Position numbers and translations under genes: made by a program
DNA from: an uncultured Thermomicrobiales bacterium
GTDB taxonomy: Bacteria > Chloroflexota > Chloroflexia > Thermomicrobiales > UBA6265
DNA: 36,884 nt
Assembly: GCA_902806405.1 (NCBI GenBank)
Contig: CADCWL010000011.1
Coordinates: 80,464-117,347, forward strand
Reading direction: 5' to 3'
Notes under the pieces: model-generated
What the model saw: only the letters and a program-made list of their open reading frames with translations
The model's database searches: none
What the model was told of the DNA's origin: nothing
In this document: piece after piece, positions 1-7,770 of the stretch
Position numbering within the stretch: the first letter of the stretch is position 1
Layout: each line of letters starts with the position of its first letter

Positions 1-1
1 T

Positions 2-427
2 CGATTCCGTCTCGATCGGGTGCTCTACTCCTCCGTCCATTACCCGACCGATTATGGCTTTGTCCCCGATACCCTCGGCGAGGACGGGGACCCGCTCGAC
101 ATCCTCGTTCTGGTCCAGGAGCCGACCTTTCCCGGCTGCCTGATCGAGGCTCGCCCGGTCGCCGGACTCGACATGCACGACGAGAAGGGATCCGACTTCA
201 AGGTGATCGCGGTGCCGGTCGGCGACCCGCGTTACGCGCACGTCGAATCGCTCGAGGACCTGGGCCACCACTGGCCGCGCGAGATCGAGACCTTCTTCGC
301 GACCTATAAGCTACTAGAGCAGAAGACGACGGAAGTCCTCGGTTGGCACGATGCCGCCGAAGCCTGGAAGGTGATCGCCGCCTGCAGGAAGCGCTTCGCC
401 GTTGAGACGGCCGCCGTCGCGCCGTAA
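2..427 (+). CDS. ppa: Inorganic pyrophosphatase, 3' part (5' end outside the window)
   Basis: Soluble family I inorganic pyrophosphatase. It hydrolyses pyrophosphate to two phosphates in the cytoplasm and so pulls biosynthetic reactions forward. The reading frame is open to the window edge, so the gene begins upstream; 141 residues are visible against about 165-180 for the family. The GTG at 20 is internal, because the codons before it (RFRLDR) match the conserved segment that precedes the YPtdYGF motif. Seen: YPTDYGFVPDT, then the family signature DGDPLDILV whose aspartates bind Mg, then the conserved KVIAVPVGDPRY and ETFFATYK stretches. It ends convergently with the transporter at 531-1712, with about 100 bp between them. 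Identification is firm; only the start is missing. Confidence 0.95.
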   Translation, partial: RFRLDRVLYSSVHYPTDYGFVPDTLGEDGDPLDILVLVQEPTFPGCLIEARPVAGLDMHDEKGSDFKVIAVPVGDPRYAHVESLEDLGHHWPREIETFFATYKLLEQKTTEVLGWHDAAEAWKVIAACRKRFAVETAAVAP

Positions 428-530
428 CTCCCTGGCTGGGACGCCGGTGGCTACGTCCGTCCCGCCGCATGCCGCCCCCGTCCTGCGAACCACCCTCGGA
501 CCGCGTTCGCTCCCTTCGGTACGTCCGCCC

Positions 531-1712
531 CTAGCGTTCCCGGCCCGACACCCCGGCCCGCACCTCCCCTACCATCACCGGTTCTCCTGCGGGAAGGGAG
601 GGCCCGAGGGCGTACGCCGCTTCGGCGGGTGCAAGCCGGTCGCGTCGCCATGGGATGAGCACGTCCTGCACAAGCACCTGGATGACGGCGGCCAGGGGAA
701 CGGCGATTACCGCTCCCAGCCACCCGAGCAGGATGCTGCCCGCAATGATTGCGATGAACGCGGTCAGCGGGTGGATGTCAACCTGGTCGCTCTCCACAAG
801 CGGTGAGATCACCTGGCCTTTCAGGTTCTCGATCACCACGTGGGCTACCATCGCGATCACGACCGCCGTCCACCCGAGGGGCAGCACCGCGAGCAGGATG
901 GCGACCCGGCCAATCCAGGGTCCGATTCGGGGCAGGGCCTCGGTAGCGCCGGCGAAGATCGCGACCAGCACCGCGTACGACGAGCCGAGAAAAAAGAGCG
1001 TCAGCCATACCAGCGAGCCGACGATCGTGATCACGATCAACTTCGCTCGGAGGTAGGCACCCAGGCGTTCTCCCATCTCGTTCAAGACCCGCTGCGTCGT
1101 CGACCGGTGCCGCGGGTGGACGAGTGAAAGGATCAACGTGATGATCCGCTCCTTCGTCAACAGGAGCAGGAGGGCGATGGTGGAGACGCTGACGAGGGTG
1201 AAGAGTGTCCGCGCCACCGCCTCCGGCAGTCCGAGCAAGCGGGAGGTGAACGCGTTGCCGGCGCCGCCGGCGATTTCGAGCAGTCGCCCCTCGAATTCGC
1301 GCAGGATCGGATAGTCCGCGCCGAGCTCGGTGATTCGGGCTCGCGTCTCCTCCAGGTCCCGGAGGCGGCCGGGAAGATCGGTCGCGGCGTCGGCCGCTTG
1401 CCCGACGACCCGCGGCAGGACGTACCACATCAATGCGCCGAGGATCGCCCCGATCACACCGTAGACCGCCAGGATGGCAATGCCACGCGGGGCTCCCCAT
1501 CGCTCGAGGCGGCGGACCGGCCCGGCGATGCTACTGGCGAAGAGGAGCGCCAGGAACAGGATCACCAGCAGGTATTGCAATCGCAGCAGGAGGTAACCAC
1601 CGGCGATGGTCAGGCCGAAGAGCACCAGCGCTGCATAGATGCCGCTCGCACCGACCGATCGCGCCGCCCCCGACCCCGTGGCTACCCGTTCCGGCGAGCC
1701 ACCGACAACCAT
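531..1712 (-). CDS. AI-2E family transporter (PerM/YdiK-like membrane protein)
   Basis: A 393-residue polytopic membrane protein of the AI-2E transporter superfamily (PF01594). Some members export autoinducer-2 or act as Na/H antiporters; the substrate here cannot be read from sequence. Seen: paired N-terminal hydrophobic helices (AALVLFGLTIAGGYLLL, LLVILFLALLFASSIAGP), a soluble middle segment rich in charged residues, and a C-terminal hydrophobic block containing LTAFIAIIAGSILLGWLGAV typical of the family. The frame is open further upstream to 1868, but ATG at 1712 has a strong GGAGG five bases away and removes an arginine-rich non-family extension that would overlap the preceding gene. It lies 31 bp after the BtpA-family gene on the same strand, so co-transcription is likely. 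Confidence 0.85.
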   Translation of the reverse strand: MVVGGSPERVATGSGAARSVGASGIYAALVLFGLTIAGGYLLLRLQYLLVILFLALLFASSIAGPVRRLERWGAPRGIAILAVYGVIGAILGALMWYVLPRVVGQAADAATDLPGRLRDLEETRARITELGADYPILREFEGRLLEIAGGAGNAFTSRLLGLPEAVARTLFTLVSVSTIALLLLLTKERIITLILSLVHPRHRSTTQRVLNEMGERLGAYLRAKLIVITIVGSLVWLTLFFLGSSYAVLVAIFAGATEALPRIGPWIGRVAILLAVLPLGWTAVVIAMVAHVVIENLKGQVISPLVESDQVDIHPLTAFIAIIAGSILLGWLGAVIAVPLAAVIQVLVQDVLIPWRRDRLAPAEAAYALGPSLPAGEPVMVGEVRAGVSGRER

Positions 1713-1743
1713 TCCGCCCTCCGCTCGACGTCCCCGGCCCGCT

Positions 1744-2559
1744 TCATCGTTCCCCGTCGATCCCTGGGGCGATTTCCTCCATCGCCGCGGCCGCGGCGAC
1801 GATCGCCTGGACACGGACGAGGTCGACGGGAGCGGTCGCCGTCCCGTCCCGCTTCGCCGCCGTGCCAACGATCACGCCGTCCGCCAGACCGAGGAACTCG
1901 CGGAGATTCGCGGCCGTGACGCCGCTGCCGACGTAGAGCGGCGTCCCGGGCAGTGCGGCCCGCACCGTCGTCAGATCGTCCTTCGACGCCGCCCGTCCGG
2001 TTGCGCCACCGGTGACGATGACAGCTGCCGCCAAGCCGCGCTCGACGGCGTCCACCGCCGATTCGGCCAGCGGACGGGGCGCCAGCGGCGCGGCGTGCTT
2101 GACGTCGACGTCCGCCCAGACGGCGACGGGCGCCTCGAGCCGACGAATCAGGCGTTGCACCTCCTCGGCTCGACCCTGGACGATGCCCTGGTCGGTCATC
2201 GCGGCGCCGACGTAGACGTTCGCCCGGACGAACGAACCGCCGGCGATCGCGGCGATCGCGACCGCCGCCAGCACGTCGTTGCGGAGCACGTTAACGCCCA
2301 CGGGGACTGTAGCTTCTTGCCGCACTGCGGCAACCGCGAGGGTCATGGCTGCCACGACGTGGGCATCGACGCCGTCCGCGACGAAGGGCACATCGCCGAA
2401 GTTCTCGACGATCAGGGCATCGACGCCCCCCGCAACGTAGGCGGTGGAATCGGCGCGGACCCGATCGATCACCTTCGCCATCTCCCGCGCCGACCCGCCG
2501 CGCGCGGAGCCCGGCAACGCGGGCAAGTGGACCACGCCGACGACTCGGGGAGTATTCAC
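1744..2559 (-). CDS. BtpA/SgcQ family TIM-barrel protein
   Basis: BtpA-family protein (PF03437), 271 residues. In cyanobacteria BtpA affects photosystem I stability, and the related SgcQ is found in sugar operons. In non-photosynthetic bacteria the role is unknown, so a reaction should not be assigned. Seen: N-terminal VVGVVHLPALPGSA, the VDALIVENFGDVPF segment, VGVNVLRNDVLAA, the FVRANVYVGAAMTDQG motif, DVDVKHA, and a C-terminal phosphate-site-like run (YVGSGVTAANL ... ADGVIVGTAAKRDG). An ATG at 2571 is in frame but lacks a ribosome site. The GTG at 2559 has GGAG six bases upstream and is preferred. It sits between a small membrane protein gene and the AI-2E transporter gene in what looks like one operon. 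Confidence 0.85.
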   Translation of the reverse strand: MNTPRVVGVVHLPALPGSARGGSAREMAKVIDRVRADSTAYVAGGVDALIVENFGDVPFVADGVDAHVVAAMTLAVAAVRQEATVPVGVNVLRNDVLAAVAIAAIAGGSFVRANVYVGAAMTDQGIVQGRAEEVQRLIRRLEAPVAVWADVDVKHAAPLAPRPLAESAVDAVERGLAAAVIVTGGATGRAASKDDLTTVRAALPGTPLYVGSGVTAANLREFLGLADGVIVGTAAKRDGTATAPVDLVRVQAIVAAAAAMEEIAPGIDGER

Positions 2560-2592
2560 GGACCGCTCCATAGAAGCGCGTCGCGTCTCGGC

Positions 2593-2796
2593 TCAGCGTC
2601 CAACGCGGTCCGCGGCAATGCCGGCAAGGAGGGCGAAGACGGCGAAGAGCAGCATGAAGAAGGCAAACAAGGGGGACGCGCCTCCGGCTCCGACCGCGCG
2701 CGCCTCCTTTCGCACGTACCGGGCGTGCAGCAGGGAGGCGGCAACCGCCGCAGCCAACCCCGCGATCGCGAACCAGACGAGCGCTTGCGCTCCCAC
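2593..2796 (-). CDS. Small two-helix membrane protein, unknown function
   Basis: A 67-residue hypothetical protein, not recognised. Two hydrophobic stretches (VWFAIAGLAAAVAASLLHA near residues 7-25 and FAFFMLLFAVFALLAGIAA near 44-62) are separated by a short basic loop (RYVRKEARAV), which suggests a helical hairpin in the membrane with the loop in the cytoplasm. It starts with GTG preceded by GGGGGAG at good spacing. It lies 33 bp before the BtpA-family start on the same strand, which supports translation. No catalytic motif is visible. It may accompany the AI-2E transporter two genes downstream, but that is only positional inference. Confidence 0.6.
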   Translation of the reverse strand: MGAQALVWFAIAGLAAAVAASLLHARYVRKEARAVGAGGASPLFAFFMLLFAVFALLAGIAADRVGR

Positions 2797-2899
2797 CGCG
2801 CTCCCCCCGTTGCCTTGTCGGCCCGTGGCGGGAATGCTCCAGCCAGGCGACGTTGCGCGATGGAACGGCAGCTCCCGCTGCGTCCCGTGAGCGACGTGA

Positions 2900-3694
2900 C
2901 TACCGCCGCATCCCCGGCGTCGTCAACTCCTCACGAACCTCCTGCACCCCACCGACGGTGGCAGCGACCGCCTCCGCGTTCTCCGCGTCCTCGAGCGACG
3001 GCACCTCGCCGCGGAGCAGGACCACGCCGTCCGTCACGGCGACGCTGATCGCCAGATCCGCCGTCAGGGCATCCTCGGCCAACTCCCGGTGGACGGCCTG
3101 AGCCAGGTCGTCGTCGTTCCGGACGTCGAAGCTCGCCTCGCCGACCAGGTCGTCCACCGAGGTCGCTTCGAAGCCACCGACGACGGCTAACTGCTCGTTG
3201 TCCGACGTCGGGCGCACCACCGGGTCGGTGGGAGGAAAGTACGGCTCCGCCTCGGCCACCGCCTGCTGCGGATCGGTCGTCCCGATCGACTCCGTGAAGT
3301 CCGGCTCCGTCTCGAAGACCGGATCGAAGCGGGCGTCCGGGTTCGCGTCAGGATCGGCGAAGGCAAAGGTGCCGCCTCCGATGTCCTCGCCCCGGTCCAA
3401 GCCGACGAATGCCCCGTCCGGGGAGATGTCGATCACGACGATGGCGTCCTCAACCGTCAATCCCGCGGTATCGGCCAGCGCCGTCGCAACGTCCATCGCG
3501 GCCTGTCGATTCTCCTCCGAGTCGACCTCCCCGGAAAGAACCAGGCGCCCGTCTCGCACCTCCGTTGCCAGGGAGATGCCGGCGCTGTCCAGAACGGTCT
3601 CAAGTTGGGCAAGCAAACCCGACTCATTCCTGCCGTCCGTCGCCATCACGTCCGCCGCCACTGGTGCCCGCTGGTCCGCCATTCGTCGCTCCAT
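2900..3694 (-). CDS. Protein with two BON domains
   Basis: A 264-residue protein with two BON domains (PF04972), a fold linked to membrane or phospholipid binding and often found in envelope-stress proteins such as OsmY. The first BON-like unit spans about residues 27-90 (TEVRDGRLVLSGEVDSEENR then the IVVIDI strand), the second about 195-258 (SVAVTDGVVLLRGEVPSLED ... VQEVREEL). Between them is an acidic, proline- and glycine-rich linker. No signal peptide or transmembrane helix is evident, so the protein may be cytoplasmic. Two ATGs lie four codons apart (3694, 3682); the second has GGAG seven bases upstream and may be the real start. An in-frame ATG at 3742 lacks a ribosome site. It is divergent from the MerR-type regulator, which may control it. 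Confidence 0.8.
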   Translation of the reverse strand: MERRMADQRAPVAADVMATDGRNESGLLAQLETVLDSAGISLATEVRDGRLVLSGEVDSEENRQAAMDVATALADTAGLTVEDAIVVIDISPDGAFVGLDRGEDIGGGTFAFADPDANPDARFDPVFETEPDFTESIGTTDPQQAVAEAEPYFPPTDPVVRPTSDNEQLAVVGGFEATSVDDLVGEASFDVRNDDDLAQAVHRELAEDALTADLAISVAVTDGVVLLRGEVPSLEDAENAEAVAATVGGVQEVREELTTPGMRR

Positions 3695-3821
3695 CAGTTC
3701 CCGCCGCCCCCATTGCCTCCGGTTCCGCGAGGACCCGGTCATGGCCGTGCTTCGCGTTGGCTAAGATCGCACGAAGGATGCCCCTTCTCGGCGCGCCGCG
3801 GGCACGGACGCGGTCCCGCGC

Positions 3822-3851
3822 CTGACAGGGAGGAAGACCAAGGGTACCCTT
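3822..3851 (+). promoter_or_regulatory. Candidate promoter and operator of the MerR-type gene
   Basis: CTGACA (3822-3827) and TACCCT (3845-3850) are separated by 17 bases and resemble -35 and -10 boxes. A perfect 12-bp palindrome, AAGGGTACCCTT (3840-3851), covers the -10 box. The predicted transcript would start near 3857, leaving a leader of about 30 bases with a GAAGGGA ribosome site before GTG 3888. The arrangement fits autoregulation by the downstream MerR-type protein, which is inferred and not shown. Confidence 0.4.
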
Positions 3852-3887
3852 TCCCGAACGAGCGCGAAGGGACGAGAAGGGATTCCG

Positions 3888-4445
3888 GTGCCCGGACCGA
3901 GGGGACACGATACGACTTCGGCCGAGCGCTCAGAAGTGGCGCCTCGGGGCAGCACCCCCAGGCGGAACTTTGGCCAGGGCGCGGCACCGCCTCGGGGACG
4001 AACCGTACCCGTCCCCACCGTGCCGAGCCCCCACCAGTACAGCATTGCCGACCTCGAGGCCGAGACCGGTTTCAACGCGCGCACGATCCGGTACTACATC
4101 ACCCAGGGTCTCCTATCGCCGGCGCACGGGCGCGGGCCGAGCGCCGCCTACGACCTCGGCCACCTCTTGCGGCTACGGATGATCGCGATGCTGAAAGCGG
4201 CCTACCTGCCGCTCGACGAGATCAAGGCACGTCTCGCCGAGTTAAGCGACTCGGAGGTCGCTGCCATGCTGAAGGTCGAGACCGAGCCGCCTGAGGACCG
4301 CTGGCGCCGGGTCCAACTCCACGCCGATATCGAGCTCCACGTGCGGGAGCGCGCGGGAGGCCGGGACGCCGCACTCGACGAGGCCGTGGACCTGATCGTC
4401 GGGCTGAGCCGTCCCGTCATCGACCGACTGGAAAATCCGTCGTGA
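3888..4445 (+). CDS. MerR-family transcriptional regulator
   Basis: A 185-residue MerR-type DNA-binding protein. The winged helix-turn-helix is at about residues 51-118: YSIADLEAETGFNARTIRYY, ITQGLLSPAHGRG, then YDLGHLLRLRMIAMLKAAYL and a second helix LPLDEIKARLAEL. The first 50 residues are proline- and arginine-rich and resemble no domain. The effector region after residue 120 is short and the whole protein lacks cysteine, so a cysteine-based metal or redox sensor is unlikely. GTG 3888 has a GAAGGGA ribosome site; GTG 4020, just before the domain, is an alternative start without one. It overlaps the next gene by four bases (GTGA) and is divergent from the BON protein gene. Confidence 0.85.
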   Translation: MPGPRGHDTTSAERSEVAPRGSTPRRNFGQGAAPPRGRTVPVPTVPSPHQYSIADLEAETGFNARTIRYYITQGLLSPAHGRGPSAAYDLGHLLRLRMIAMLKAAYLPLDEIKARLAELSDSEVAAMLKVETEPPEDRWRRVQLHADIELHVRERAGGRDAALDEAVDLIVGLSRPVIDRLENPS

Positions 4446-4855
4446 CCGACGCAACCTTGGATGCATCCGGTCCCTCGGCGTCTTCTCAGAGCCCGTCGGC
4501 CACGACGGGCGCGGCCGATCACCCGGCGACCAGCGACCGGCTCTGGACACCGGATAACCCGGACGGGAGCGGCTGGGAGATTGTCGACTGGGCGAGCGCA
4601 TCGCGCGGCAGCCGCTACCACTATCGCCACGGGCCGCCGCTGGCGGAAGCCCGAGCCGCGCGTCCGCCCTTCTATCGCGTCGTCACCCGGCTCGAGTCAG
4701 CGTCGTTGACACCCCACGAGAACAGCTACTACGTGGCCGCCGATCGTCTCGCCGATCTGTTGGCGGAGCTCTCCCTTGCGGGGGGGGCCGAGATCATCTG
4801 GCACGTGGAGCCCTGCCCGCTGCCGCCGGTCGAGAGCGGCGTCGGCGGCGGATAG
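4442..4855 (+). CDS. Hypothetical protein translationally coupled to the MerR regulator
   Basis: A 137-residue protein I do not recognise. The first 35 residues are Ser/Thr/Ala-rich and look disordered. The rest looks folded: aromatic- and charge-rich (SGWEIVDWASASRG, YHYRHGPPLAEA, FYRVVTRLES, ENSYYVAADRLADLLAEL, AEIIWHVEPC). It has one cysteine near the C-terminus, no signal peptide and no membrane helix. GTG 4442 overlaps the TGA of the MerR gene by four bases, so translation is probably coupled and the two products may act together, for example as regulator and partner. It ends convergently with the redox fusion gene, with 35 bp between. Confidence 0.7.
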   Translation: MTDATLDASGPSASSQSPSATTGAADHPATSDRLWTPDNPDGSGWEIVDWASASRGSRYHYRHGPPLAEARAARPPFYRVVTRLESASLTPHENSYYVAADRLADLLAELSLAGGAEIIWHVEPCPLPPVESGVGGG

Positions 4856-4890
4856 AGGACCGCCCGCGGTAGGCCGGACCCCCAACCGCG

Positions 4891-6867
4891 TTAGATGGTC
4901 GCCGGCTGGCGTGCCCCATCGGCCGTCGTCCGGGCCAGCTTCATCACATCAGGCCCGCCCACAGCCAACTCGGAGGCGATGTTGCCGCGCGCGTCAACCA
5001 GCACCGCCGAGGGCGTCCCGTCCGCGCCGAACGCAGTTCCAGCGGAAAAATCGGGGTCGATCAGCACGGGCGACCGCAGCCCCATCGCCCGGTTCTCTTC
5101 AACCGTGCCGGAGGAGAGGACCAGAAGCTTCGGCGCTCCCTTCGGGGGGCGCGCCTCCCACTGCTTCAACTCCGGGAGCAGTTGGCTGCAGAAGCCGCAA
5201 CCGGGGTTCCAGAATAGGACCAATGTGCGGGTGCCGCGGTGATTGGCGAGCGCGACATTCTTGCCAGAGAGATCGGGAAGGACGACGGCCGGCGCCGGTT
5301 CGCCGACCTTCGGCGCCTCGGCGGGCAACGGTTGGGGCGTCCCATTTGCCGCATCCGCGCCCTGAGGCTGGCCCTGCAGCAGACCGAGAACCGACGGTGC
5401 CCCGACCGCCACGCCAGACGCAATCTTGCCGTCGGCGTCGACGAGGACTGCGGACGGGGTACCGCTCGCACCGAACTCGCGACCGGTCGCGAAGCCCTGA
5501 TCGATGACGACCGGCGACATCAATCCCATCGCCCGGTTCTCATCAACCCCGCCGGTGGAGACGACGAGCAAGTTTGGGACGTCCCCCCCCCGTTCCGCCT
5601 CCCACTTCTTGAGATCGGGGAGCATACGGCTGCAGAAACCGCAGCCCGGGTTCCAGAACAGGACCACCGTCGGACTCCCCTTCAGATCGGCAAGCTCGAC
5701 CGTCTTTCCGGAAAGGTCGGGTAGCGCGACACCCGGGGCGGCGTGGCCCAGATTTGCTGCCGGCGCGGCCTTCGGCACGGGGCGTGGCGCCGGGCGACGG
5801 CCGTTTGCGGCGATCTGCAGCCGACCCGACACCGCTCGGTCGACAAGCGTCCGAATCGCCTCTCTGCCGGGCGCGGCGGCACTCCCGATCGTGCCGTCCG
5901 GTCGAACGAGCACACCCGTCGGCGTGCCGTCCGCCCCGTACGCGTCGGCTACCTCGTCCCCCTTCTGCAGCAGGACATGGGTGACACCGTGCTCCGCCAT
6001 CTTCGCGCGGTTGGCATCGGCCGTGCCGCGCGTGATGAGCGCCGTCGTCAGCTTCGCCGCATGTTCGCGTTGCCACCGGCCAACGTCCGGCATGAGGGCA
6101 TTGCAGGGGCCGCAGTTCGGGTCGGTGAAGACAAGCAGGACCGGCTTCCCGGGCGCGCGAAGGGCATCGAGCGTCATGGTCTCGCCGTGGAGGCCGGTCA
6201 GCGCGAAAGCTGGCGCGGGCGCTCCCACCGGCAGGCCCTCGTCCCCCTCCTCATCGGCGTCGGCCGGCGCCAGCATGCCGCGTTCGCCAAGCGCCGCCTC
6301 CAGGGCATCGAGTCGGACCAGGAGACGGCCGTTCTGCCCGAGCAGGTGGGTCAACAACCAGCCGATACCGGCGAGCACTGCGGCCAGGACGAGGCCGCCA
6401 AGGAGCAGAGCCCAACCCGCGCCCGACATGTCGCCGAACCAGGCGACCAGGCTCGCGCCACCGTCTCCGGCGAGGCCCCGGATGGCAACCGGTAGCGCCA
6501 CGATCGCTAGCACGGCGTTGCGGATCAGCGTCCGTGGCCCGACCGGCGAAGCATGGATCTGGCCGAAGCAGCGGCAGTCCGGGGTGCGCCCGCGCGCCAG
6601 GTTGTACGCGATCCCCGCGTCGAAGAGGACGAGCAGCGAGAAGGCGCCGACCGCGGCCACGCCGGCGGTCGCCACCGGCAGAAGCAGCGCCGCGATCAGC
6701 AGCTCGATAATCGGGAGCGCGACCCCGGCCGGCCGGGCGAGCGCCTCCGGCAGGCCGAAATCTCGCATCATCTTGCGCGATCCGCCGAGATTCGCCAGTT
6801 TCGTGAGACCGGCCACGGCGAACACACCGAACAGCGCCAGACGGGCGAGAAGGAGGAGAAAGTCCAT
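4891..6867 (-). CDS. MauE/DoxX membrane domain fused to three thioredoxin-like (TlpA/AhpC-type) domains
   Basis: A 658-residue membrane-anchored thiol-redox protein. Residues 1-175 form a MauE/DoxX-type domain with five or six hydrophobic helices and the cysteine pair DCRCFG (C98, C100). MauE-like domains are thought to pass electrons to periplasmic thioredoxin-fold proteins. Three thioredoxin-fold domains follow, each with a CxxC and a cis-proline loop: CGPC at 252-255 with DGTPTGVL; CGFC at 409-412 with SGTPSAVL; CGFC at 557-560 with DGTPSAVL. They are joined by Ala/Pro linkers and should lie outside the membrane. Domains 2 and 3 are nearly identical repeats. The frame is open to 7080, but ATG 6867 begins the first helix directly, has GGGGA nine bases upstream and removes a basic, non-homologous extension. 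Function as a thiol-disulfide relay is inferred. Confidence 0.88.
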   Translation of the reverse strand: MDFLLLLARLALFGVFAVAGLTKLANLGGSRKMMRDFGLPEALARPAGVALPIIELLIAALLLPVATAGVAAVGAFSLLVLFDAGIAYNLARGRTPDCRCFGQIHASPVGPRTLIRNAVLAIVALPVAIRGLAGDGGASLVAWFGDMSGAGWALLLGGLVLAAVLAGIGWLLTHLLGQNGRLLVRLDALEAALGERGMLAPADADEEGDEGLPVGAPAPAFALTGLHGETMTLDALRAPGKPVLLVFTDPNCGPCNALMPDVGRWQREHAAKLTTALITRGTADANRAKMAEHGVTHVLLQKGDEVADAYGADGTPTGVLVRPDGTIGSAAAPGREAIRTLVDRAVSGRLQIAANGRRPAPRPVPKAAPAANLGHAAPGVALPDLSGKTVELADLKGSPTVVLFWNPGCGFCSRMLPDLKKWEAERGGDVPNLLVVSTGGVDENRAMGLMSPVVIDQGFATGREFGASGTPSAVLVDADGKIASGVAVGAPSVLGLLQGQPQGADAANGTPQPLPAEAPKVGEPAPAVVLPDLSGKNVALANHRGTRTLVLFWNPGCGFCSQLLPELKQWEARPPKGAPKLLVLSSGTVEENRAMGLRSPVLIDPDFSAGTAFGADGTPSAVLVDARGNIASELAVGGPDVMKLARTTADGARQPATI

Positions 6868-6974
6868 CGCGCGAATCCCCTTGGGTGATGCCGAGGGGGA
6901 GCTTGCCCGCCCCGGCCGGACAACGCGACGCGCACCCGCGAACGCTACCCGGGTGCCGGAACTTCGGACGACCG

Positions 6975-6991
6975 TATAGGCCGATTGTATC
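6975..6991 (-). promoter_or_regulatory. Candidate extended -10 promoter for the MauE-thioredoxin gene
   Basis: On the minus strand the sequence reads TGATACAAT (reverse complement of 6984-6992), an extended -10 form (TG-N-TACAAT). A second box, CCTATA, follows at 6975-6980. No good -35 box lies 17 bases upstream, as expected for extended -10 promoters. The leader to ATG 6867 would be about 110 bases. Prediction only. Confidence 0.3.
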
Positions 6992-7101
6992 ACCCGGACA
7001 AGCCGCCGCCCGGTCCCTACCGCGGCGCTCAGCGGCCGGGCGTCGACCGGCCATGCGTCAACTTGACCAATGGTAACCAATGGAAAGTATTAGCGCCAGT
7101 G

Positions 7102-7770
7102 TCAGCCGGAGGGGCCTCCGGTGCCGAAGAGGCGGTCGCCGGCGTCACCTAGGCCCGGGCGGATGAAACGGTCGGCGTCGAGTTCTCGGTCGAGCAGCGC
7201 GACATGGACCGGAACGTCCGGGTGGTCCGCCTGCATCCGGCGCATCCCCTCGGGCGCAGCGATGATCCCCACGAAGAGGACCCGTGGCGCGCCCCAGGCT
7301 TTGAGAACCGAGGTTGCGTCGGCCGCCGAGCCGCCAGTTGCCAGCATCGGATCAAGGAGGATCACCAGATCGTCCGGGCAGGTTGCGGGCAGCCGGTTGT
7401 AGTAGCTGACCGGCCGGTGGGTCGCCTCGTCGCGGTACATGCCGAGGTGCCAAACCTCCGCTGCCGGGAGGAGATCGAGCGCGGACTCGACCATCCCCAG
7501 ACCGGCCCGGATGATCGGCACCAGCCCGATCCGAACCGCAATCTCGTCCCCCGACGTCTCCTCCAACGGCGTCCGAAAGCGGACAGCGCGGACCGGCAGC
7601 GCCGAAGTCGCTTCGTACAGCAGGAGGGCGGTCAGCTCCCGGACCAGCTCCCGGAAAAGCTTCACGTCGGTCCGCTCGTCGGCAAGCAGCCGGACCTTGT
7701 GCCGCACCAGCGGGTGACCGCTCACCCTCGCGTTGGGAAACGGATCGATGGCCTCGGCCGGCAACCTCAT
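7102..7770 (-). CDS. upp: Uracil phosphoribosyltransferase
   Basis: Makes UMP from uracil and PRPP (pyrimidine salvage) in the cytoplasm. It has 222 residues, usual for the family (about 208-215). Seen: N-terminal VSGHPLVRHKVRLLADERTD, the GLVPIIRAGLGMVE segment, MYRDEATHRPVSYYNRLP, the PRPP-binding loop ILLDPMLATGGSAADA, IAAPEGMRRMQADHPDVPV, and the uracil-binding C-terminus IRPGLGDAGDRLFGT. The frame is open far upstream (to 8454), but that extension is only the reverse of the VOC gene. ATG 7770 has a GAAGGGA ribosome site eight bases away and begins at the family's normal N-terminus. It is divergent from the VOC-family gene across 162 bp. Confidence 0.96.
   Translation of the reverse strand: MRLPAEAIDPFPNARVSGHPLVRHKVRLLADERTDVKLFRELVRELTALLLYEATSALPVRAVRFRTPLEETSGDEIAVRIGLVPIIRAGLGMVESALDLLPAAEVWHLGMYRDEATHRPVSYYNRLPATCPDDLVILLDPMLATGGSAADATSVLKAWGAPRVLFVGIIAAPEGMRRMQADHPDVPVHVALLDRELDADRFIRPGLGDAGDRLFGTGGPSG

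Noticed and set aside
5504-6979. Large plus-strand open frame opposite the MauE-thioredoxin gene
   Set aside because: Ser/Arg/Pro-rich translation with no motifs; a GC-skew shadow of the real minus-strand gene with its three CxxC domains.
7105-7122. CCGGAGG/CCTCCGG stem at the end of upp as a terminator
   Set aside because: It lies within the last codons, has a loop of two to four bases and is followed by only a weak T run (ACTTTCC), so it is not convincing.
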